From Blasia pusilla (Eukaryota; Marchantiophyta; Marchantiopsida; Blasiales), in contig CM114272.1 of the NCBI GenBank assembly GCA_050084515.1, positions 47,244,001 to 47,308,000 of the forward strand: a DNA stretch of 64,000 nucleotides. Direction: 5' to 3'. Numbering within the stretch: the first letter of the stretch is position 1; each line of letters opens with the position of its first letter. The notes below the pieces were generated by a model that saw nothing but the letters and a program-made list of their open reading frames with translations, had not been told where the DNA came from and searched no databases. Shown here piece by piece: positions 45,250-56,439 of the stretch. The translations under genes were made by a program, and so were the position numbers.

Positions 45250-46254
45250 AAGGGCCTCAAAGTTCCTATTTTTATTTTTTAATTTTAATTGAATCTACAT
45301 GAATATATTCCAATTTCCAAACCCTAGAAGCTCCTTCCCATATGGATAGAAGGGAATAACCCTAATATTCTATAGGCGAAGGACCTCTAAACCCCCTCCC
45401 AAGAGTACATTTATTTCTATGGGTGGGTATCAATATCTTACCGAGACTTCGGATACGCTTAAGATCCTCATATGGGGCCTTAATTAGCACTAACAAAATC
45501 TTATATTAAGTAAATCTTTTTGTTAAAGAAGGAAATTAAGGGGTTGAACTTCTTGGGCCCCACACACACGCACTCGAGGAGTGTGTGACTCGTGTTAACC
45601 CACTGACCTCCGGCTTAGCTAACCTTCTGGCCAGGTTGAATTAGTTTAAGTCTCCCCCTATTCCTGTGATTAGTGTCAGGTTAGGCCAACGAAAACCCGG
45701 GTTAGATGTCCCGGAAACTAATGTAATCATTAAACTGGATTAGGCCATCTGGACTCTGGTTAAGCTAACCATGTGGGACCGGGTCGAACCTGGTCGAGTT
45801 CCTTCCTTGGCGTCTTCCGTCCGATGCAACGGAGATACGTTCACGGAATACTCGGAAACGTTCGGGATATACAATTAAAATGAGATAATATATGTTTCAA
45901 AATAGTTTTTTAACTTCACATTCACATTTTTTTCTTTTCTTTGACTAATTTTTAAAAAAATTGGTCCATTCTCTTAACGGTGGAATAGGTGACATATTTA
46001 TATTGATTGATTTATTTGGCCTTTAGATGGATCTCTTTTTTTTTGGGTGAATCTTATTTTGATAGATTTAGCATGGATAAGATAACTCTTTTTCCTATGG
46101 TAGATGTGGGGTATCGTGATGTTATGGTGAATATCTCTTAAATGCATGTTCAATTATATGAGCGATGTGCGGCCCCTTTGAGAGGGGAAAAACCACATGT
46201 GGGAATAGATTGTGAGTGGTGAATGATGAGTGGAGTACACTTGGATAGGTTATA
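45250..46254. other. intergenic
   Basis: No gene recognised. 45540-45870 is a more GC-rich block with GGTTAG, CCCGGGTTAG and similar phrases that could be a fragment of an LTR. The rest is AT-rich. Confidence 0.35.
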
Positions 46255-46419
46255 CTAGTCAATGCTTGCACCATGCACGCGCTAATGAAGATTTGTACAT
46301 GTTTGTTCTAAGCTAGTTAGATGTGACTAGCTGATAAGATAGGACAAGTATCAGAATAGGAAGCCACCTTGGAAGACAAGTGTTGTTGCTGAAAGACCTC
46401 TCTCTTATAATAATATAGA
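46255..46419 (-). mobile_element. short non-autonomous Helitron
   Basis: Read on the minus strand it starts TCTATATTATTATAAGAGAG (ending at 46419 on the plus strand) and finishes GTGCATGGTGCAAGCA...CTAG at 46255. The 5' TC start matches that of the tandem Helitrons at 8.4-9.2 kb, and the 3' end has the CTAG terminus with GC-rich sequence before it. 165 bp, non-coding. Confidence 0.65.
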
Positions 46420-47344
46420 TGAAGAGATAAAATTAGCAATTATATTTAGAGGCCATAATAATCCGTTTTATAAGGCATCATGCTAGTTTTTCTTTCTATT
46501 TCTTTATGGGGATCTCATAAGACCACTTGAGGGTTTGAAATCTATAGGTGTGACCAAGTTACAAATACTTGTTCAAAGGAGACATCAATACTCCTAGCCA
46601 ATACACCTAACTAACTAACTCTTTTCCTTTTACTTACACTCTATGTGTGAGAGTAGTGAGGGAGATATATTATTTCATATTGTGTTCAATGTAGGAGCAA
46701 TCTATTCCACTCTGCATACCCATTGGATTCCACAATAAAATTTTCAGCAAAAAATGTTCATATATTAAAAAATATATCCCATTAAGGAAAGAGGACTCGT
46801 AGGTCACATTCAATTGTAAAAATCTTCAACATAAGGGAGAAGATACATCTTTCCTTTGGGATGAAACCTCATGTTGCCTTAAAAGTATAGATTATAATCA
46901 CAAACACGAGTTTTCAAAAGAAGAAAATTTAGTGACACTTTATATTTTCATGCAATCTTCTTATATCAATCATTGAGATCTCTTACCTTTTGCATTGGCT
47001 CTTTAGTAAGTATAAAAAAATCATGTTGGTAGCCAATAAAACAAAAGTTAGCTTTTAAAGTACCCAAAACTCTTTTTCTACATCTCAACTTGCCGAGTAT
47101 ACAAGACATTGAGAGAATAAAATACATTTCCCTTGGTATCATTAAGTGTGGGAGTGATGACACTGTGATGTACCTTATGGAGAGAGTACCTTGAAAATGA
47201 AGAAATAAGGAATGGCATTAAACTTGGGAGATAGGAAAATTAAATTAAATTTGATGAGTGAGAAGTGCAAATAAAATAGAAATATGAAGTTAATAGTGCA
47301 CAGGTATCCCTCTAGTCTATATAATTAAGATCATTAGTTGCAAT
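46420..47344. other. intergenic, AT-rich
   Basis: No gene or repeat recognised. Confidence 0.4.
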
Positions 47345-48660
47345 TCAATGTTGAGGTAACACATACTTACAAATTTTTAATTTGTGAGTATGAGACCATG
47401 GGCATAGTTAATTTTAATTTGATAAACTATAATTTCACAAGCAACTACAAAAGTTATGTATTGTAGATATGATCCTTTAGAGTTAGGTTGTTCCTAACAT
47501 ACATTCACAAGTAGGGTCATGGTCAAAAGGTAGCAACTGAGCGCTCTACAAAATTATCTTTTATTATTGATCTAAGAGCAAGTGTTAAAGTTGAAAATTT
47601 TGGGAATGGTCTATGGGAAGGCTCATGGGTAATACCATTCTAATCTAGAATGTGACTACAACTTATTTTCCATGGTTAAATTTCATTGATCAAAATAAGT
47701 CCCAAAATTAGTAAAAGAATAACTTAAAAGGTCACTACTCCCATATCTAAGATGTGATGGATGGATTGCAAGAGGACAAAGCGCGAAGACAAGTCCCTCA
47801 AAGCTCAAAACAACAACATATTTCAACGTTAACTAAGGCGTCACGATACCTAGACCATGCGAAAAGTTTTGTGTGGTGAAAGAATATGAGATTGATTGAC
47901 AAGTTACACTTCTTAATAGGGATTATCAGTATTATCATATTATTATTTTTAGCTTTAGGAACGTTTTGTTGCCTCTTATCCTCTTGTCATCCATCCATCA
48001 CGTCTTATTATCTTAGATAGAGAATATATAACCTTTCAAGATATGCATTTACCAATCTTAATCTCTACAAAAATTTAGATGGTTTTATTTCAATGAATAT
48101 ATTTTCATCGAAGACATTTAACCATGTAAAAAGAAACTCTAGTCGCACTCCCGATCTGAATGACGTCACCCATGAGCATAGGGATACCTTAGCTCGTGGG
48201 TAACGTCATTCAAATTGGGAGTGTGTCCATACTATCGAGATGATTATCTTCAATTTAATGTTGAGGCAATACATATGCACAACAAAGATACCATAAGCAT
48301 CTTTAACTTGTGATGTGATAACCTATAATGTCATATGCAATAAGGAAAGTTCTATATTGGAGATGATTATTAGAGCTAGTAAAACATAGCTTACATGACC
48401 ATAAAAAATTACCTTTTATTATTGACCTAATAGAAAGTGTTAAAGTGAACAAATTGGGAAAGGTGTATGCTCATGGGTAATTCCAGTTAGATTGGGAGTG
48501 TGACGATAATTTCTTTTTGCATGGTTAAATACCATTGGTCAAAATATACTCATCAAAATTACTCCCAAGATTAAGATGAGTAAATGGATATCTTGCAAGG
48601 TATCTATTCACTATCTAAGATAGGTAGATGTGATGGATGGATGGATGATAAGAGGATGAG
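47345..48660. repeat. direct and inverted repeat cluster
   Basis: The segment 47345-47785 is repeated in diverged direct form at 48250-48660 (shared words TTTTATTATTGA, AAGTGTTAAAGT, GCTCATGGGTAA, CATGGTTAAAT, GTGATGGATGGAT). Between them 47972-48180 is the reverse complement of 48466-48660, giving arms of about 200 bp. A tight hairpin lies at 48147-48177 / 48192-48222 (31-nt arms, 14-nt loop, a few mismatches). It is probably several copies of one MITE-like family in both orientations. Confidence 0.75.
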
Positions 48661-49900
48661 GGTTGACTACAAGTTGCTCAAAGCAAAAAACAATAATATT
48701 AATTCTAGTTCTTATTAAGAAGTCCAATTCATCAATAAATGCGACAATCTACCACGACACAAAACTCTCAATAATAGTAAATTTTAGATGGAAACACATC
48801 TTATGCTTGATATTTCTATCATGCCAATACTTAAATTTGAGATCCTTTCACAACTTCTATTTTCTTAGCATTACGATATCACATCTCACTTGTGGTCACC
48901 ATCTTTTCTATAATGAAAGATCCCCCTTTACGATGGTTAGTTCTTTGCATGATGGTGAATTGGAGTAGTGTAAAGTGAGAGCATTTCTTTTCTTTTCTTT
49001 TTTCAAAATAGGTAGTGGGAGGGATAGGGGTAAGGATTTTTTTATTTTACTCAAGAAAAAATTAAGGGATTAGAAGATTAAGGGAGTGGTAAGAATCCAT
49101 TTTTCTAAAATAAGGCTTAGCTTGACAAAGGAAATGGAAATTTTCCTTAATAGAGGGGTTTTTCCCCTACAACAAGGAGGTGGGAATAAGGAGTTAGAGG
49201 AGATTGAGATAAGTGGAGTTTAAATTTATCAGGAAGAGTAAGTAAAACGCGGGAAGGGGAATGGAGAATTTCTTAACACCAATCTATACTCTTATGGGAA
49301 AGTAGACACATAAATAATTATAAGAAAAAATTAAAAAGTGGTTGAGGGTGTAAGATTGATTCCTTTTCCATAATTGAAAAACAAGGATGGGATCCTCCAC
49401 TGAAAAGGTGGAAAAGAACATTGGTTGATAGGGGGGAAGGCCCCCTTATGTCTCTCCAGGGCCGGTTTTGGCCCGCGGGTTTTTGGCTCTCTATGCGCCC
49501 CCCTCCTTTGTATCGTGACGGGCTTTCCATCAAACGTTTCTATTAAAGTTTATATTATCCTCTGAAAAGAACATTTAGGGAAAAAACCATTTAAAGAAAA
49601 GATTGTAATATTGTTTCCTTAAGAGGAAGTGGGGCCTGCCAACTACTATTAATTAATTTCTAGATCAACAACACGTCCCAAACGCAAAATAATATGCCAA
49701 CTTCAACAAGGGGATGAATAAAATAAAATAAAAGTGAAGAACTGTTTTTTTCTACGACTGCGACTACAGTAGGTTTGCGTGTGAAGTATCCGAGAGGAAA
49801 ACTATAGTTTCCTTTCTGGTTCCACTACTGTATACAATCGCCGGTGGCGTCTTCCAAGCCATCCACGTGTGACAGGGGTGACCGTTTGCCTAGAATGCCA
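48661..49900. other. intergenic
   Basis: No gene recognised. The plus-strand 101-codon frame at 48663-48968 is AT-rich and without motif. Confidence 0.4.
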
Positions 49901-49904
49901 AATT

Positions 49905-50250
49905 TAACCGCGGTTACTTCAGAATTCGCGGGTGTCTGACCAGGGTTCAGATGCTCCCAGCTCACCTGCAACCTGTGCTGAGCATGGGACCCATAGCCAC
50001 CTGGATATACATCAATGTTTCGAATCACGGTTAGTTTCCAGAAATCGCGGTGACCTGACGAGGAATCTGGCGACCGGGATTCCGGTAGTCCTGCGACCGC
50101 TGCATTCATCTCGTACCCCAGTAAACCGGATGACCGCACTTTCACCCACGGTTAATTCCCACGAAACGCGGTGCTAGACAACTCGTGGTTCTCACCACAG
50201 TTGGTTCAGAACTCGCAAATGTCTGACCGTAGTTCGGACGGCAGTAAGGA
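49905..50250. repeat. four-fold dispersed GC-rich motif
   Basis: A motif of about 45-50 bp of the form ACGGTTA.TTC..GAA.CGCGGTG..TGAC recurs near 49908, 50024, 50147 and 50197. The block is GC-rich within AT-rich surroundings and contains the palindrome CCGCGG (about 49909). No coding domain was recognised in either strand. Confidence 0.5.
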
Positions 50251-50259
50251 CCACCTCCC

Positions 50260-51638
50260 TCGGCATCCTAAGGGCCGGTTCCCCATGGACGGCCGTTCAG
50301 GTCTTGGCGACATAGTTGAACCGATTTTCTATAGATAATTGCAAAAGTTTCATCAAATAAGTTTCTTCGTCTTGCTACCCATGATGACCCTGGACATTTT
50401 TTGTGCCCAACAAAATTTGGAAATTCCTTGTGGTCGCAAGGACTCTATGATTTGAAGTGCTTTGATTCTAAAGTGTTATCTTGGTTGAGGGTATTTTTGT
50501 GAAAAGGAAAATTGGACGCAAATCTGAAAATCAATTTCGCAACCCCTAGAAATTAATAATGTGGACTACTGTATGTTCACGAACTCTGATTTAGGGATAG
50601 TCGTGGGACACAATGGTCTTGGAGCAAGGTTGTTCAACGACCCTCATAACCAAATGTACGCCGATGCACAACATCATGACTTTTGTAGGCTCACATTAGG
50701 ATTAGTGCCCTAGAAGTCTTTTGAATGAGACACGAGATGGGAGACACGAGCAAGGTGAGGCGTTTCACGTGATGATGGTCGTGACCCAGTAAAACATGAC
50801 AAATGTGAAGCAAGACTTTAGAAGAGTTCCAAGCCTAATAATAGTGGGTTGTAAAATGAGATTAGAACTGGATTTGGAACCTAACTAGCGTCATAAATTC
50901 ATAATGACTAGAACCAAGGTGCATTTTGGATGTATGAGATGACGTTGGAAAGCTTATGCAACGAAAATTCTAAGGCACCAAAGATCCACACAAACACATG
51001 AACAAAACTTAAGAAATTGCCCCTAAAATATAAGAATGACAGGTGGATTAACGTTAAGGGCCAAAAGGAACAACCCAAAAGGACTTTCCCAAAGGTGGGG
51101 ATAGGGTGAGGATCTCCTAAATATATATAAGGGGGAGGGTCTCCAAGGATACTTGGAATTTGAACTCGTAATTAGGGAGCCGCGAGGCGAACCAAGGGCA
51201 TGGAATGGATCAGGAGGTTGGTTTCAGGATATGGACACCAAGCAAAGTCCAAGAGAGAAAATTATGGATGTCCACCTTGGACATAGAATGGTGACTCATA
51301 TCATGGGTCTCGATCAAAGACTTACTCAAGATTCATCGGACACTTGGAACCGCCAAGTGCACGAGCATTGTTTTATGTGCTTGGACTATCTAGGTCTTTC
51401 TAGACTTAGTACAAACTTCCTAGATAGTCCAAGAACCTAAAATAATGTTTGAAAGTGAAGGGTTAGGAACTGGTCAGCTTCATGGATAGCTCGAGTTACA
51501 AAGATGTAAGGCTGATGGACTCAAATTGGGACTAATGTAAGTGTGTTTGGATGTAGATCAGTAGTGTGAGCATCACCTACTGAACACAAGCTTCTGCATC
51601 ACATGAGATCGATGTTTGAGAGAGTAAGCGCACAAGAG
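50260..51638. other. intergenic, with a perfect hairpin
   Basis: No gene recognised. A 15-bp perfect inverted repeat (CTTGGACTATCTAGG, 51380-51394, against 51419-51433) with a 24-nt loop lies inside a 95-codon frame that has no known domain. Confidence 0.5.
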
Positions 51639-51932
51639 GTTGCATGTGGACAAAGTTCATGTCTGTGGACTTACATCAGTCTTATGCAAGGAATTTTCCA
51701 TGTGGGCTCCTCCTCCTCCTTCTTTCTCATCCCCCCACTTGCCTCCGTGATCCACACTTTTTCGTTTCTTCCTCTCCCCACCCCCACGCCCTCCCCCCTT
51801 ATTGCCACGCCCATCCTTGCCCTCCCTTCCACCATGAGCTATAAAGTTTGGGCCACACCTCTTGTAATTCATGTCAATGGACATGTTCGAACTTGTCTGT
51901 CTTAGGGATGGACTTGTCCATTTTTTTGCAAC
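51639..51932. repeat. MITE-like dispersed repeat, copy 2
   Basis: 294 bp matching 41946-42259: same start (GTTGCATGTGGACAAAG), same CT-rich interior, and end TCCATTTTTTTGCAAC. The ends form an imperfect inverted repeat, GTTGCA then TGGACAA. Minus-strand Gly/Lys-rich frames here are shadows of the CT-rich interior. Confidence 0.6.
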
Positions 51933-54245
51933 CATGTCTTGGAGTGCCTATGGGAGGCGGCCTCATGTGAGGACCCATCCCATTTGCACCATTTATTTGC
52001 GACAAACCTTAGCCCCAAAAGTTTTAGGCGTATGCTTCATGATGATCGATTTCAAAGATTTCCTATTTTCATAGATTTAATGCGATAATATGGCCACTAT
52101 ATATTTTCCAACCAATATATAGAGTTGTATGGAATCCTTTCTTTCAAGTTTCTTGGCACTCCATGGGATGAGCCCCTCAAATGCACAGGAGTTCTAAAAG
52201 GCTTTTATCACATACAATATGGAACAAGGCACAATGAATTGGATAATGGAGGCAATGCCAATTGGTAAAAAATGGAAAATTAGCAAATGCAAACCACCAT
52301 TTTCAGGAGATTTTCAACTAGTTTGAGGCTCAAGCATAGGTTGATACTTCGATTACGTGCCAAGTGATTTTTGGGCGCAAATTTCCTCCCATCACCAAAA
52401 ATATTGTGTTGCCAAGATGTCGTGCCCCATGGGATGGAGCCAAATGCGTGTGGCCATAGGGAAGAGAATCAACTCCTCTAAAAGAAGTTGGAAGGATGTT
52501 TATATTTTTACAACACAAAAATTTGGATTAAAAAACAAGACTCCCGTGCGAAATCAAAGCAGAGGTGATAATTAAAGAAAGAAAATACACGATATGAATA
52601 AAAGGACATCAAGAACCCATTTGAAGCGCAAGGAGGGAACTGGGGGAGGATTTGGAGAGTAAGGGAACACCTAGAAGACACTCAGTGTGGGCAAAGAAAA
52701 CATATGGAACCCCCTAAAATTAATCAAGAAAGTCCCATAAAATATTTTATAACCCAATAAACGGGGAGATCCAGGGTTACGAGTAATCGTAGCCAGTTAA
52801 AATCAGAAATTTCCGATTCATTTAAAACTCGTCGGGAAAAACCTGGCAGAGTTAAGGGGGGTTTCTTTGTAATAGTATCAGAAATCCAAATTTACCGATC
52901 CGGCCTATGAAACACGGTAATGTACGGGTCGTCGTGAAAAAACTCCCATTTCCATCCCTATGACTATCTCTAAACCGAATATTTTTCCAGAATTTGAAAA
53001 AATGCACTGACACGACGCCGGCCAAGACTTGCAGGCACGCCACTAGAGGGATGACACCATGGGACCCTCCTCTTAGGGGACAGGGGAACTATTGAAAGTC
53101 CTTTTTTAGCCTTTAGAGTGCATATTTGAAACTAGAGTTAGCTTGGACTCCAGTTTCACTCAGAGTGACCACTCTCCGTCGGAGCTTTGGAGGGAGTGGT
53201 CATTGGTCAGTGGTGGCTTCTTCATCTGACATCTAACTAGGGTTAAGATGCTGACCTTTCACCTATCCACCTGGCCATAACGACACCCTGCACAATTGGA
53301 AATCTCGTCAGTATCTCTGACGCCTTTGACTCGCGTCTTTGCTTTGACCAAAAGGCTATGACGGCGACCAAAAGACGACACGTGGTAGAAAATTCCGTCC
53401 ACAGCACGGTGGTGAGTCTCCATCCATAAATGGTCGGACTTTTTCTTTCTTTCCTTTTCCTTCTTTCGGCAACCAACCCGTCGATTGGTCGCATTTCACA
53501 GTAGCCCGGCCAACCCCACAGGGAGATATTTGGCTGCGCCGGGCTTCTAGAAGGGTCCCGTGATATATCACGGGTCATATTTACGTAGGGACGATGGCAG
53601 TAAAGCGATTCAGCTTATTAATAGGGGCGTGCCAAAGCGGAAACATATATTTCTGAGTCTTTTCCGTATAAAAGGTCAGTCATTTAATTTCACAAAATTA
53701 TTATTATTATTTTCCAAATTTTAGCTACCTTCTTCATTTTCATGAGGGTATGTATACATTTTATGCGCAAATCTTATTTTCTACTAGTATTTTAATTAAG
53801 AAATATTATAATATATGCCCCGAAAATTCTGATAATTCTTAATTTTCAAAAAATAAGTATCACACTAGTTTGAATTTTAATGTAATTCAATTTGAAAAGA
53901 AATCCGATGAGATCAGAAAATTTGTTAAAAAAGGCTCTTGTTATGGGAAAGTGAAAAAGAACTTCCACCATTAGAAAAGGAAAAAAAGATGGAAAAGGCA
54001 AGAAAAAGAAAAAAGAATGTGAGACAACCACGCATTTTTTTAATTCTCTTCATACCAAATTTTTTCTTGCCATGAGACTACATGATATGAGTGTTACTTC
54101 CATCCTCGGTGGTATCCATTGCTTATAAGCGGATCTCGCAGAGGCCATGAACTAGTAGAATGCACATTTAGGAAGAGGTGATGGACCTCAATAAATATGT
54201 CTAATGGAAAACCCATCGGAAAAATAAAAGAGGGGGACTCAAAGA
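51933..54245. other. intergenic
   Basis: No gene recognised. 53240-53580 is more GC-rich with overlapping minus-strand frames of 111 and 71 codons but no domain. GTATAAAAGG at about 53667 resembles a TATA box, but no gene follows it. Confidence 0.4.
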
Positions 54246-54939
54246 GTTAAATATCCAAAGGCCACAACTGGCCCTGAAAATGAAGAAGGGGGCATTCCCC
54301 CCAATCAACTAAACTCACCAGCAGCATAAACAATATCAGCGACTCGCAGAGAAGTATGACTACTACTAAGTGGGCCTCTAGCGCCGGCGTCTCCCACAAC
54401 CTGAGCCCCTTGCAAAAGCCCATTAGCCTAGGCACTTGCAAAGCTATGGAGATCCGTTGCCTAAAATAAAGAATCGCAGTAGTTAAGGACAACCCATTTA
54501 TGGACTAGAGATGTTGAGTGCAGTCCATAAGGAACGAGTCAAACCTCTCCCCCATAGCCCCGTACATCTCTATCGCTAGGGGAACAAGTCGGTGTCCATC
54601 GTGGAGTCGACTATAAATATGGGCCTTCGCCGCCGCCGCTCCTTGTAGCAATCTCCCTTGTGCCACCATTTAGGACCGCACAACCTCCCGCGTAGGATCC
54701 GTCACTACAACATCCGCCGTCACCACCTCATTCTCTCGCGTTATATAGAGATCAACACAAATAAGGGAGTCCCGCATGGAGTAGTGCCTCTCTCTTTGCC
54801 AATGGAAGCCACTCTCATGAGCAATACTGAACATGATATCCCGCACCGCATCGTGAGTGGCTATCCTCTCACCCCCAATTGGACAACGGGTCAAATGCAT
54901 ACCACGTGGATCCAGATTCCGGCGAAACATATACGATGA
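54246..54939 (-). pseudogene. LINE-like retrotransposon ORF2 tail relic
   Basis: On the minus strand a broken reading runs THDAVRDIMFSIAHESGFH, VVTADVVVTDPTREV, then after a stop LVPLAIEMYGAM and FRQRISIALQ. This resembles the region after reverse transcriptase in LINE-like proteins (HD.lRD...I...aGyh, ....DPTR, ..PLAiE.fG, ..fRQRvSiALQ), which I recall from memory. Frames change between 54670 and 54492 and stops occur, so it is dead. No reverse transcriptase core is visible upstream. Confidence 0.5.
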
Positions 54940-56270
54940 AGTACAATGTAGTTAAATCACTCCCTAGGTTGCAACAACCCGATCTCATGTCAGTCGAGAT
55001 GGTTTTCTTTCTTGTCCCAAAAGTAATTGGATATCCTTCAAACACTTTTCCTCTTACTTTTGTGTTCTTTTCGCGGTTTAGTCGATTACTAGAAATTTCA
55101 AGTAAGAGTCTCCCAAGAACTTGTGCACTATTTCTCTATGGTGTGAGTCATCATCTAGGTCTATGCATTTTTCACCGACGGATTCTAATCATCTGCAACG
55201 ATATGGGAAGTCATCAAGACTTGAATACCCATGGGACCGGGTCCTTAGCCTTGATACGGTACCTTAAAACCTACAACAAAGAAGTCTCATTCCCACACTC
55301 CACACGGTAAAACAACTACCCATCCACTTTCCAAATTTTACCTTCTCCAAAATTAATCAAATCTATTTTCCATTCTTCAAGTTAGAATTGTAATTTGTTT
55401 AATTTTTTATGAAAAACATTATTTGTGAGGAGAAAAATGGATGAATTCTTAGTTGGGTTATAATTTTGTATCGTAGCTTTCCCTTCGTTATAATAGAGAT
55501 AGTACGAAATCCCAACCTATTTGAATTGGGCACCTAAACACAAGGCCATGATCAAAAAAGACTGCATGAAAACACACCCTCTGCTTATGACAACCAGTTT
55601 GGGGATTTTGAAGAAGACGGTCAACTCATAAGACCATGACCTAAAAGACACCGTGTGCTTTTCCCAAACGCAAGAGGAGGAGAAATAATCCGCGCATATT
55701 TTGAGAAATAATGTCACAACAACTCCTCCATCTCCAAAAGGACCACTCCAAAGATTTTGGCTGCAACAACCCCAACTTACGTGCCCCCTAATGTTACGAT
55801 GTGAACTAGAGGATGGCGATGGCATGGGCCAAAAGCTAGAAATGAATGAAAGACAAATCCACGTGACATGATAAGGGAATATAAGCCTGTAGAGCGCAGT
55901 TTGGATGTCCGTTGGAGTGGACCCGGTTTCTCACATCGTCATTAGGCGGGGGTTAGGAACCTTCATGCCATTGACATAGACCCAAAGAAATTCCTCATGG
56001 GTGTGAAGAGATGGAGTAATGACTTCGTGAACTCGTCTCTTTTGTTCATTTATTTATCTATTTAAGATGGGACCATCAACTAGTGCAGATCGTAGATCAT
56101 GCCATGGATTTGGGAAGAATGTTGGTTTGTTACATCCACTGAGATACATAGATCCATCCATCCCTCTCCTCTATCTCCTCCATTTGTATGCTCCTTATCC
56201 ACGTATTACATTGGACCTTCGACCCCATACTCCCAGTGCCCATGGATGATGATGTTCGTGGGAGAAGGAA
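54940..56270. other. intergenic
   Basis: No gene recognised. A plus-strand frame of 143 codons (54879-55310) partly overlaps the LINE relic in antisense and has no domain. Confidence 0.4.
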
Positions 56271-56274
56271 GAGC

Positions 56275-56330
56275 TATTATGATTATTATATCTATTATTA
56301 TCATGATTATTATTATTGCTACGTGTACTT
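56275..56330. repeat. ATT/TTA trinucleotide microsatellite
   Basis: An imperfect run of TTATTATGA, ATTATTATC and ATTATTATTATTG units. Simple repeat with no coding role. Confidence 0.8.
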
Positions 56331-56439
56331 CGGGGCGATAGGAAGTGCGGTGAGGGAGAGGAGATACTTCTCCTTATCCGGGCCCTGTATGAGAGTGCTC
56401 CACGAGGAGAACGTAATACTTAAGAGGTATTATTAAGGG

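Noticed and set aside
53640-53690. TATA-like GTATAAAAGG as a promoter
   Set aside because: No coding region or leader follows on either strand within reach.
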